A stretch of DNA of 64,000 nucleotides. Source: Periconia sp. R9002. Taxonomy: Eukaryota; Ascomycota; Dothideomycetes; Pleosporales; Periconiaceae. Both the position numbers and the translations under genes were made by a program. The notes under the pieces are model-generated. The model was given only the letters and a program-made list of their open reading frames with translations. It made no database searches and was not told the DNA's origin. The DNA lies in assembly GCA_023627715.1 (NCBI GenBank), contig JAMAHW010000069.1:124001-188000 (forward strand). Reading direction: 5' to 3'. Shown here one piece after another: positions 27,051-36,728 of the stretch. The number at the start of each line of letters is the position of its first letter. The stretch's first letter is position 1.

Positions 27051-27555
27051 ATTCCTTTACACCGCGCGCTCACCATTTTCAAATGAAGAATGATGACGAG
27101 TATGTAATCCCAGCTTTTTAACTCGGGTCCTTGTGCTTGTTGGGTTGGGGTAGTCGAGGTAGGCATTATCATTTCTCTACTTACCTAAATAGGTTATCTA
27201 TCTATTAGTTAGATAGAAATTGATGCCAACGTTGTCATCTAATTTGAGATGTTTAGTTTTCGTTTTTGAGGTATCAAAGGAAGCCTACTTATATTAGACG
27301 ATTATTTTTGTGTATTACAAATTGCTTAGATCGATAGAAATGCCAAGGGGTGAAGCGTGAATTGGTACCTACATATGTATGGAGATGGAGATGGAGATGT
27401 GTACATATATACGCGTCTGTTCAAAAGTTTCGTGGCGAGGGTGGGTGAGTGAGTGAGATTGGAGGGAGGAAGGGAGGTAATGAAATACTAGGTAGGGATA
27501 TAAATGTTCGTTGTTACGGATAGGATAGGATAGGACAGGATATATGGAGTACCAA

Positions 27556-27579
27556 GGTAGGTAGGTAGGTAGGTAGGTA
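27556..27579 (+). repeat. GGTA tetranucleotide microsatellite, six copies
   Basis: Six perfect copies of GGTA, within a longer stretch rich in AGGTAGG- and GGATAGG-like words. Confidence 0.95.
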
Positions 27580-28164
27580 ACTGAGGAACGTGTGGTATAG
27601 GTACATAGGATGGAAGGTTTGATAGAAAGATGGAGAGAGGAGGGGAGGGGGGAAAGGAGGAAGAAGTGTAGTAATAAGTAGAACGAATGGGTTTGAGGTT
27701 GTTTTCTCTCCTTTCAAAGCACAGCGAAAGATTATCATTAAAATTCGAATTGATCATCGCAGAGTATTGCTACCGCTGGGTATATCGACGCAGACAGAAA
27801 AATTCCGAAAGATTATCATATATTCGTAAACGACGTATACGTGATATTTCGATGATGAAGATGAAGATGGGTTCGTTCGTCCCCCTTTCCTTCTTCCAAC
27901 AACGCCACAACTCCCCTGTGCCCAAACCCAGAAAACACTTAAGATAATGCAATAATGCAATGAAAATAAACCCCCGTCTAATTCCATCTTTCCTTCCCAC
28001 CCGACATGATCACAAGCCAGGCCAGGCCAGTCATGTCATTTCGTTTCTATGTATGCTGTTCTATATATTATCGCGCTGTACCCCGTTCCTCTCCCAAGTT
28101 CACATATGCATGCATCAGGGGTCTGTGGTGTTGATGAAGAGTCTACGTTTGAAATTTGTGAACT

Positions 28165-29596
28165 TCAATCCATGCCGACGTGCTTGAACCAAACGGGACG
28201 GCAGTCCTCGCGATTGAGCCAGCCTTCGCCGTCGGTGAAGCGGCCTGTGACGCAGCCGCTGCATTTGGGGTTGTTGGGGCAGTTGAAGAAGGGGACGTGT
28301 TGGTAGCCTATATCTCGGAACCTGTGTGCACGTATGTGTTAGTTGGAGGTGTCTCTAGGAGTAGGGAATGGAGAGAGGGTAATGACATAGAGGAATGAGC
28401 TTACCAGTGTATCTTGGACTTGTCTTCGAACAAACCTAGCGCAACGCTGTGAACAGGCGCGTCGCCCCATCGTTCGTAGAAGAAACCTCCGGAGCGATCC
28501 AAATGCTCAAAGTACTCCCTGTACTTTTTGCTTCGCCAGAAGCTCAAGTCTCCGACTTCAAAGTTGGACCAGAAATGGCACGTTGAATACCCATTCGCCT
28601 TCCTCTTGTTATCCGGGCGATGCGTTCCATCCTCCAGCCACTCCCGCGCACTCGCCTCATGCACGTAATCCGGGTGATCCTGCAGGAACTTCAGCGTCTC
28701 GGGCCACAGCGTCGCCACACTCTCGGGACTATCGTAAATGTTGATGTTGAAGCCGTATGTCTTGTTGTGATCGGCCATCCAGCCGAAGACGTCGTAGTCG
28801 ACGTCACAGAAGAAGCGCACGTTGGGCTCTACGCGCCAGTAGTATTGGGTGTTGAGGAGGGCCGGGTGCTCGCTGAAGAGCCCGCTGTTCCACCGGCACA
28901 TTTGGTGGTACGAGGTTTTCTCCATGTATTGGACCTTCTGGGCGCGGAGAAGGGAGACGGATTCGGCGTAGAGATCATGATTTATCCACGATGGGATCTC
29001 CCAGTGTTCTTTGGGGACTTGGTCTAATGGTGGATACGGTTAGTGAGATGGTTCTCGGGGATTGGGGCAGAGTCCGTACAATAGTAAGTCTTTGCTTTTG
29101 TTGCTGCGGTTGTTCGCCGCTTGAATTCTTCGGTGAAGGGGACGTCGTTGAAGAAGGTCCATGGGTAGTTGAATTTACTATTCCACGTCCGTTCTAAATC
29201 ATCCATGCTAAGCAGTATGCCATTGAGTTCCTCGTTGCGCACTAAGCTGAGGATAGTGGCATTGATGCGATCGCTTTTTTCGTTGTCGGGGGCATAGTTG
29301 TCGCCCTTGACTCGGCGCAACGGTTCTGGTGGCTCGCCGGAGACTGGAGGACGCAAAGAAGCAGAGCGTTAGCTTTCATCATGTCCTACATGAAGCATAC
29401 ATGACAAAGAGATTGACATACGGTCCAGCTGGGGGTCGTGGTCCCATTTCTGAAGCTTGCTGTTGCCCTTTTTTCCCTTGTGTCCATCCGGCAATCGGAT
29501 TGCGCCAGGCTCCGACCTGAGTATTTGCAAGAAGAGAAACAGGAAGATGCAGATGGTGACGGCGGCGAGCAGGCGGATAACACGAGGTAGAGCCAT
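28165..29596 (-). CDS. KRE2/MNT1-family alpha-1,2-mannosyltransferase (GT15)
   Basis: A Golgi type II membrane enzyme adding alpha-1,2-mannose from GDP-mannose to O- and N-linked glycans of secreted and wall proteins. Four exons: 29422-29596, 29080-29343, 28405-29023 and 28165-28321, giving 404 residues, normal for the family. A short N-terminal tail precedes one membrane anchor (about 8-26, LLAAVTICIFLFLFLQIL). A stem and then the GT15 domain follow, with YQVPKEHWEIPSWI, RFFCDVDYDVF and the family signature CHFWSNFEVGDLSFWR. The Glu of NFE (about 302) is the position known in this family as the proposed nucleophile. The end is CPNNPKCSGCVTGRF. The intron 2 donor GTACGG is weak, but the frame and CTAAC branch support it. 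Paralogue identity (Ktr1, Ktr4, Mnt1) is open. Confidence 0.93.
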
Positions 29597-29907
29597 GGTG
29601 GGCGACGGATGATTAGAGTCTCAGGCGTGTGGGGGAAAAGCCCCCTCTGTGAAGTGTTGTTCCGAACATGAAAGTTTCCTGGCGGTGCGGCTTTCCAATT
29701 GCGAATGTTGCTCAGCTGCACGCCTATTTGCTTAGACTAGTTCGGGGCATACGTCAAAGCATCGAACGGCCGCTAGGCTCAACAAGGCAAGCCTGGGTAC
29801 GCGTCTCCGAACAGTCCGCTAGCCACCTTGGTCAGAGTACAGTATGCAGTTTAGCACGAGTGTGTTCATATCAATGTTCAAGGTTAGATTCCCTGAAAGG
29901 TGTCAAC
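29597..29907. promoter_or_regulatory. Shared divergent promoter, mannosyltransferase / GCP5-like gene
   Basis: 311 bp between the mannosyltransferase ATG (minus) and the chosen ATG of the gamma-tubulin complex gene (plus). An in-frame ATG at 29668 would extend the latter by 80 residues, but that leaves only 71 bp between genes and the added sequence does not look like a GCP N-terminus. Confidence 0.5.
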
Positions 29908-32640
29908 ATGGCCCAGAATCAAAAACTGTCTGCCCTCACAGACGAGCTGATCCATTCCATTCTCAAATTCGACCCTCAAACCAACCGCCAGGCGTACAAA
30001 CGCGCCAAGGATATCGCGACTAAAGGACTACGCGCCCACCAATACAATCGTACAAACCAGTTCGACGTGCAGTCTTCTTTCAATGGGTTAGACGAAAAGT
30101 TTCGTGTGTTAAACCGTGATGACTTGGCTGACGCCCTCGGTGAACGGGTCAAGGAGATCAATGCGCTACAGAGCAGATGGATACCGGAATATTTACACCT
30201 TCTGCTCCAACTATCCGACCAGCCGACGGAGAATACAAAAGTAGAGGCTCTGGAACTGCTTCGACCCCCTACTCCGCCTCCACCCTTAACATGGGAGCAA
30301 ATTTTGCAAGAGGACCCTTACAGTGATGAGGAGATCTGGAAAGACGTCGATTTCAGACACGATTCATCCGAAGACGATTTTGAGGACTCGCCGAGGAAAC
30401 GCTCTACTAAAGATACGCCGCACACAAGTATCCATGAAGATGACACTTATGACGCTGAAGCCTGTGTCATCCCGGTCGATGGTGGCGCCATCAAGGAGCT
30501 AGAGGAAGTACAGTTTTGGCGGCAAGACAATGGTGATAAGGACGTTCGAATCGACATCACCGAGCGGAATGCCATCCGTGAGACGCTGTTTATGCTTGCT
30601 GGGCTCCAGACATCTCTCTACCATCTTGATAAGCAGAACAGCAGTATCCGTGTCAGCCAAAAATATGTCCTTACCCATGCGATGCAGAAGACGGCAGATC
30701 ACCTGCTCGTTCAATTTGCGCACATGGGGCGCGAATTGTATCGTCTTCGAAAATGGACACAAAAGCCCTCGTCGCTGCCCCTCATCCAGACATTTGAAGC
30801 AGTGGTGAGAGATAGACTCGCAGCATATGACCGCTCATTAGCACTTATGCAGCAGAAATATCTAGTACCTGAGGAACCGGTAGCAGTGAGCTTGCTCGCT
30901 TTACACGGTGACCTTCAGAAGCTTAGCACACCGATTCTGCGCCTCGCTCGGCTTGTCGTAGACATTGAGCCGCAACTCTTAGTAAACCCTTTTGTTCATC
31001 TCGAGACTCTTTTCGACAACATCACCTTAGCCCAGATGATGCTCGAAACCGATGTGTTCAACTTCCTTTCGCACGTATTTTTTGAGTCTCTACAAACCTA
31101 TCTCAAGCCTATCAGCCGATGGATGGGATCCGGTGAACTTGGTTTGAATGATGAAACATTCTTTGTATTTGAGAACGACTCGGGCAGTGACGCCTCCTCG
31201 CTCTGGCATGATCGTTTTGTTCTACGCCGTGGCAAAGGAAATAAACTACGGTCCCCCAATTTTCTCCATCCAGCTGCGCAGAAGATATTCAATACGGGCA
31301 AGAGCGTTGTATTCCTGAAAGAGTTGCGCTTACACCATCCGAAACCCAATGATTTGGAACTTCGACTTGACCATGAACGTGTTTGCGGACACGCTTCGGA
31401 AATTCCCCTCTCGCCATTTCCAGATTTGTTCCAAGACGCTTTCCAAGCATGGATTGGCAGCAGACATCTACTCGCATCGTCTACTTTACGCGAGTACCTC
31501 TACTCGGCTGGTGGTTTAATGCAGACGCTAAGCGTATTTGAGACGTTGTATTTGAGTGCTAATGGATCCACATTCCAAGATTTTGCCGACGCTATATTTG
31601 AGCGGTTAGATGGTGGGGGAGGTGGTTGGAATGACCGTTTCCTTTTGACAGAGCTGGCACGAGGGCTATTCGGTACGGCACTGCCTGGGATTCATACCGA
31701 AAAAATCGTAGTGCGAACTTCAAACTCAAAAGCGCACGGCCAGTCTGTCAAGAGACTGGCTGATTTAGGCCTCGATTATGCTGTGAGTTTCACTTTAACC
31801 ATATTCTAGATGTTGTCCACTGATCCATGCTAGCTTCCGTGGCCGATTCAAAACATTGTCCAACGCTCGTCTATTCCTATCTATCAACAAGTTTTCACGT
31901 TCTTGCTGCAAACATATCGCATGAAATATCTCACGCAAAGGGTGTCACCCAAGACAATCGCTCAGCTCAGGGAGCCGATTCTACGTCAAATGGGTTACAA
32001 ACTGCGCCAGCGCCTCATCTGGTTTGCGGACATCCTACGCTCTTACCTCACCGAAACCGTCATCGATCTATCAACTCAAGAGATGAAAGCCGCCATGATC
32101 AAGGCCGACGACATCGACGACATGTCGAACATTCATATTCGATACGTCGCACGACTTCAAGAACAAGCCTTGCTTTCCAGAAACCTCAATCCAATCCACA
32201 AAGCCATCGTGTCAATTTTAGATCTTGGCGTCATCTTCGCCGAACGTTGTTTCCCTACTGCATCGCAAACAGACTTTTCAGTACCACCCACGGCTTCCAA
32301 ATCAGCCGCGAAGGCCACCAAACTAGTGCCCAAAACAAAATCTAAATCATCCCGTCGAAAATCGTTTATTCCCGCTCTCGCCAAAGACATGAACGATTCC
32401 TCGGATTCTGAAGGCGGTGATTCCGCGAATGACAAAGCCGCCCCCGAGTCTGCTGGCACTGCAGCTACTTCCAATTTTGAAGACAACCTAAAGATGGTAG
32501 ATAGGGAGCTCGATCGGCTGCTGCCCTTCGTAACGGCTGGATTGAGAAACGTCGGAAGGGTGGGAGCGGAACCTTGCTGGGAGGTGCTGGCTGAACGCTT
32601 GGGCTGGGGAGAGCGGAAGCTAGATGGGTTGGAGCGATGA
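29908..32640 (+). CDS. Gamma-tubulin complex component, GCP5-like (Spc97/Spc98 family)
   Basis: GCP proteins build the gamma-tubulin ring complex that nucleates microtubules at the spindle pole body. Two exons, 29908-31782 and 31834-32640, joined in phase 0 across a 51-bp intron, give 893 residues. N-terminal helical sequence is followed by LTWEQILQEDPYSDEEIW and an acidic Asp/Glu/Ser stretch, an arrangement I associate with GCP5/Mod21. The GCP core follows, including GLDYALPWPIQNIVQ and YQQVFTFLLQTYRMKYL at the start of the C-terminal gamma-tubulin-binding half. A basic/Ser spacer (about 770-840) interrupts the end. Assignment to GCP5 rather than GCP4 or GCP6 is inference; membership of the Spc97/98 family is firm. 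Confidence 0.85.
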
Positions 32641-33959
32641 ACTCCTTAAAGTCATTTCTACATGTATAGATATTTTCAATAGCACCATGGAATAATAGAC
32701 TGATATTCCCCATTGTCCTCGCACACTGTATCTCAAGCTCAACGCATGTATAGATCAATTGATGTAGGTTGCGGAACCCCAATTAACCCTGCACTGTCTG
32801 AACCCTGACCCAAAGAAATATATCTGTCCCCTTTCCCAAAACCACAGATTCTTTCCCGCCCTCTCCCCCACATCCGCATGCCATCTGTCAGTTCTAACAT
32901 TCGTGCACGTACATTAAGGGTATCGGCTGGGTTTGGAACAGGTTGTCAACCGCACTTTACACTTTGAATTTGATACCGCTGAAGAGCCTCTTCACGTACC
33001 TTCTGTAGGCTTTTAATAATTCAGATTTTTATCTGGAGTAGATGATGTTGTAATACCGCAGACCTAAGGGCTATCATATTGATCTCTACCTTAGACAATT
33101 TTTTGTCTATTATAAATTCCTCGAACACCAATGATTTGAACACTAAAAACAATCATAAAGAAATACATAAAGAGAACAAAAAAGACCCCTCATGTGAAAG
33201 ATTTTGATGTATGTCCAACACTCTGTCTTAACATACGCCAAACCCCATAATGTACCAGGGTTCGGCGCACATGGTGTGGGTGTATGCGACCCCACGCCAG
33301 AAAGTCCCTGCATAAAACGCACGCGCGCCAAGACGCGAAAGCCAGCTAAGTCGGACCTCATGGCTTCGTGTTCAGAGCTGTCTTTCTTGAACTGCACATT
33401 TATTGTGGCTGCATTTGATGACTGCCTTGTCTTGCAAGTGGCGGAAGTTTGCGGGTGATAAAAGTTTTTGTCGGTAGGAAGGAAGTAGGGGCATTACGTG
33501 CTTCTGGTGCGTTACGAGGTGTGAGTTTTTCCTGACGGCATGAGTTCTACGAAGACATGCAGGGACAGAAGAAGGTCACCGTGGATCATGAAAATGGTTT
33601 TGAAGTGGTCATAGCATTGAATGATAAACTAACTAATGCATGAACAAGCAAAGTACGCAAAACATAACGGGTATCATCATAAAAGCCTATCCGAGGCATA
33701 AAAAGAAATCCTCTAAGGGTATCGTCATCAGTCATAAACATCTATCCAGGGTATATCATCAACCGTAAAACATCAAAAGCGGAAAAAACAAACACAACAA
33801 AGCCATTCCAGGCATACAACAAGACCCCAAACGCCAACGAATGCAAAGAACGACACAAACTCCAGGAACTCCGTAAAACGCCATAAAAAATCAGAAACCA
33901 GGAAGAAAACGAAGCGAGGCGATCTTTGCGCCTTTAAAAGTCGAGAGAGAAGAGAGAAG
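32641..33959. other. Gene-free stretch with short imperfect repeats
   Basis: About 1.3 kb, AT-rich around 33000-33200. From about 33665 to 33800 short units of the form GGTATCATCA ... CTATCCAGG recur three times with drift, each followed by A-rich sequence. No coding signal was recognised. Confidence 0.5.
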
Positions 33960-34190
33960 ATGCGTCATCCTGCGGCTCCAACAATCGTCGCCGTGCTCCT
34001 CGGACTGCTTGGCTTGCTAATCCTGTGGAGTCATTGGCGTGGTGATGGGTATCATGAAGGCAACCCACACCCCGATGATGTGCCGAGGAGAGAAGATGTT
34101 GTTGTAGTCGGAAAGGGTACTGGCTATGACCAGCCAGAAGAAGAAGGAGAAGAGGAGGGGGGAGAAAGAAGGGGGCCGGGGCAGAAGTGA
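33960..34190 (+). CDS. Small predicted single-pass membrane protein, unrecognised
   Basis: 76 residues from a real ATG (GAGAAGATGCG), with a TTTAAAAG word about 27 bases upstream. After a short MRHPAAP tail comes one hydrophobic segment (about 8-26, TIVAVLLGLLGLLILW). A hydrophilic region follows, with HPDDVPRRED and an Asp/Glu/Gly-rich end. The stop lies 20 bp from the stop of the convergent AT-hook gene. I know no family for it. The membrane segment and start context argue for a gene; the length and biased tail argue for chance. Conservation in relatives would decide. Confidence 0.35.
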   Translation: MRHPAAPTIVAVLLGLLGLLILWSHWRGDGYHEGNPHPDDVPRREDVVVVGKGTGYDQPEEEGEEEGGERRGPGQK

Positions 34191-34210
34191 TGTCTTGTCT
34201 TTGCTGCCTC

Positions 34211-35143
34211 TTAGGAGAGGATGGCTAATCTCGCGTTGAGGTCGCTATTGGCGTCATTCAGCTCCGCGCTGAGTGCGGCCACTGCCCCCTCGTACCATTC
34301 AGGGTCCCATGGGAGGTCGGGCCCCAGGGGCGCGACTTCTGGCTGCGCGCCGTAGATGCCCTCGTCCTCTACCGCGAGGGGCATCTCGAAATTGCTCGAG
34401 GCGTACCCCGAGTCTCTCCTCTCCATGTCCTCCGCCTGGACCGCCGCCTGCGCCACCTCCGCCACCGACACTACCGCCGCCGCCATCTCCTCGCCCACTT
34501 CCTCCCCCTCCGCATCCTCCTCCGTCCCCTCCACCTCCGCCCCCGCCTTCTGCTGCTCCCGGAAGGCCTTCTTGCGGGCCTTAAGCGAATGCCCTTTGGG
34601 CACCCGCTTCACGCTGTCTTTGGCGCCTTTAGGGCGGCCCGGACCCGACTTCTTCTCCACCGCGGGCTTCATGCCCCGCCCGATGTACGCGGCTTTGGGG
34701 GCGCCGGGGGCCTTCTTGGGGCGGCCTCGCTTTCGGGTGGCCTGCTCGGCGGTCAGAGCAGGTGGAGACGCCGTCTTTGCGGTCGTCTTTGATGCCGCCT
34801 TTGGTTGGCGGGCTTGTTGTTGCTGCTGCTGCTGCTGCTGCTGTGGCACTATGGCCAGTGCTGGTGGTGCTGGTGGTGCTGGTGCTGGTGCTGGTGCTGG
34901 TAAGGGTGCGGGTGCGGGTGCTGGTGCTGCCGGGACTGGTGCTGCCGGCCATTGACTGAATGCCATCGGGTTGAACCCGAAGGCAGAATTTGGTGGGCTT
35001 GGAAAAAGGTTGCCCATCATCAACCCCTGCTCAGTCCAGCAGAAGCAGGCAGAGTTCAGGGTGCCACACGTCGGGCAGCAAAGGCATGTGCCGTCGTACT
35101 TGAAGCCGCCGCACAGCCAGCAAGAGATCATGGAAGAGGCCAT
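34211..35143 (-). CDS. Cys-rich N-terminal motif plus AT-hook protein, unrecognised
   Basis: 310 residues, single exon, ATG in context AGAAATGGCC. Residues 8-35 hold eight Cys in a tight cluster (CWLC ... CLCCPTC ... CFC), which looks like a zinc-ribbon-type metal site. A Pro/Ala repeat (PAPAPAPLPAPAP) follows, then a run of ten Gln coded by CAG/CAA. Two AT-hook-like cores come next (RKRGRPKKAPG and GPGRPKGAKD) in a Lys-rich region, then an acidic Ala/Glu stretch. The end is WYEGAVAALSAELNDANSDL. AT-hooks bind the minor groove of AT-rich DNA, so a nuclear DNA-binding role is inferred. I cannot name a family. The gene is GC-rich and repetitive, unlike the flanking non-coding DNA, and produces long antisense shadow frames. 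Confidence 0.7.
   Translation of the reverse strand: MASSMISCWLCGGFKYDGTCLCCPTCGTLNSACFCWTEQGLMMGNLFPSPPNSAFGFNPMAFSQWPAAPVPAAPAPAPAPLPAPAPAPAPPAPPALAIVPQQQQQQQQQQARQPKAASKTTAKTASPPALTAEQATRKRGRPKKAPGAPKAAYIGRGMKPAVEKKSGPGRPKGAKDSVKRVPKGHSLKARKKAFREQQKAGAEVEGTEEDAEGEEVGEEMAAAVVSVAEVAQAAVQAEDMERRDSGYASSNFEMPLAVEDEGIYGAQPEVAPLGPDLPWDPEWYEGAVAALSAELNDANSDLNARLAILS
34814..34843 (-). repeat. CAG-type trinucleotide run coding poly-Gln
   Basis: About ten in-frame Gln codons (CTG/TTG on the plus strand) inside the Cys-cluster/AT-hook gene. Probably length-variable between strains. Confidence 0.85.
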
Positions 35144-35930
35144 TTCTGGGGGTGATGGCCGAGGAGTGGTGTTGGTGTTGGTGGTGGTCGTGATGGTGAT
35201 TTTGGTGTCTGTGAGGGGGGAAAAGTCTCACAGAAGAAGTCGTTAGGTGAGGAGAAAAGAGTCGGTTCTTGGTGGAGAGGTGTCGATAGTAGTCGGAATG
35301 AAGAGTTGGATGATGATGATGGTGTGTCGTATGGTCTTTGAAGGTGAATTAGTCGAAAGTCTATCAGAAAGCGTGAGAATATCTCTGTGAGCAGTAGTAA
35401 AATGTTAGTGAGTCTATCTGTGAGCAAGAGCAGAATATTAGTGATCTGGGATAGAGAGACAACTCTAACAGCAGAGAACTGCCCTCTACTTATAGGGTCA
35501 AGGACACTTCATGTCCTTTTCGTCCCATGAAGAACCGTGGTTCTGGATGGACGATGGACTTTCAATACATCACGATAATGGTTGGAATGTAGCAAATTTT
35601 CCCCATGGGAGCCGTTGGGACAGGTGAACAAGGGTCTATAGGGCACAACAGTAGGGCCATGTAGTTGCCATATAGGGCAAATGTGGGGGTATAGCCATTG
35701 TCGGGCACCGTGGGATTATGGTAGTGCACTCAGTTTGATACCAAAAGAGGGAGAAAATTGTTTATTTGAGCTATATTTGGCTTCAGATGGGTTTCTTTTT
35801 ACTGGAGACAAGACACACATCATCATAGAAGACACGAGGGAAGAGTCACAGAGGCCTCTGCGACGAGTTACGGACGGCCCTCCACTGAGAAGAGATGACG
35901 ATGAGATAGTGGGAGTGGGAAAAAGAGTGG

Positions 35931-36153
35931 GAGAGCAACAGGGGTATGAATGGAAACCACTCACGATAGACCTCATCTTACGGGATTGGTGAACCTGAGC
36001 GAGATCGCTCGGCGACCCCACTGAGAGCATTTTCCACATACGGTCGACAGTCGAATGGTGACGGAGAGGACAATGGAAGAACAAGGGACCTGAACGAAAA
36101 TCGCTCACGATAAGTCCTGACCCAACGACGTTCGTGAACTTGAGCGACATCGC
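35931..36153 (+). repeat. Two diverged copies of a roughly 80-bp direct repeat
   Basis: Copy 1 (35931-36010) and copy 2 (36076-36153) share, in order, GA(G)AGCAACA..GGG, CTCACGATA, CGTGAAC/GGTGAAC and CTTGAGCGACATCGC / CCTGAGCGAGATCGC, with small indels. The order and spacing make chance unlikely. Origin unknown; possibly an old tandem duplication. Confidence 0.6.
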
Positions 36154-36704
36154 AGGGAAGACTTCAGGAAGGGCAATTACGTATACGATGTAATACTCGA
36201 AACAGTGACGATTCTACGAACATCTACGAACGTGAGGGATAGATACCATGGTTCAGCACCTCACAAGACGAGACTTTTCAGCGTGGGCACGCAAAAAAAA
36301 AACGCAGAAGAAGAAAAGAACGCGATAGAAAAGCGCTAAAGTAGAAATGAAGGAAGGCATAGATTACTGCGTTGATCGGATAGGAAAGAACGTGAATAGA
36401 AGTAAATTACCATTCTCAGTCTCCCCACGAACGATAGGTTACATCAAAACGAGCCATACACCTAGCAAAGACCCAAACTTTTCCAGTGTTGAACCAATAA
36501 CCCGATTGAAAAATTTCAGTACGTAAGACGGAATGCCTGAAATCAATCCCAACAACCCTCCATACTTACTGCGCTCAACACCACCTACACAGAGCAAATT
36601 ATGCCGCATCGAAAAGCGGGCAACGAGCACGTCTTCAGCGCAGTCAACATCCCCTCAAATCCACTCACCAGCCCTCGAACGAACGTCAAAATAAACAATC
36701 ATTT

Positions 36705-36728
36705 TCAGGGTCTCAGGGTCTCAGGGTC
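36705..36728 (+). repeat. TCAGGGTC octamer, three perfect tandem copies
   Basis: Three exact head-to-tail copies of an 8-bp unit in otherwise unique non-coding DNA. Confidence 0.9.

Larger units (their letters stand above)
26087..28164. other. 2.1-kb intergenic region with microsatellites and a possible spliced transcript
   Basis: This lies between COX6 (plus) and the mannosyltransferase 3' end (minus). It has a (CA) run near 26640, a long pure C/T tract about 26700-26890, a TATA-like TATATAAAA at about 26890, and GA-rich and GGTA repeats at 27380-27660. A plausible intron occurs at 26952-27050, described separately. No protein family was recognised. Confidence 0.55.

Noticed and set aside
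29668..29907. 80-residue N-terminal extension of the GCP5-like protein from an upstream ATG
   Set aside because: It would start only 71 bp from the divergent gene's ATG and reads unlike a GCP N-terminus; the ATG at 29908 fits better.
34356..34955. Plus-strand frame of 199 codons with poly-Cys and Gly-Ala repeats
   Set aside because: It is the antisense reading of the poly-Gln and Pro-Ala repeats of the AT-hook gene; the minus frame has AT-hooks and a sensible start.
35716..36150. Minus-strand frame of 144 codons
   Set aside because: It spans the diverged direct repeat and has no recognisable domain or composition of a real protein; probably chance.
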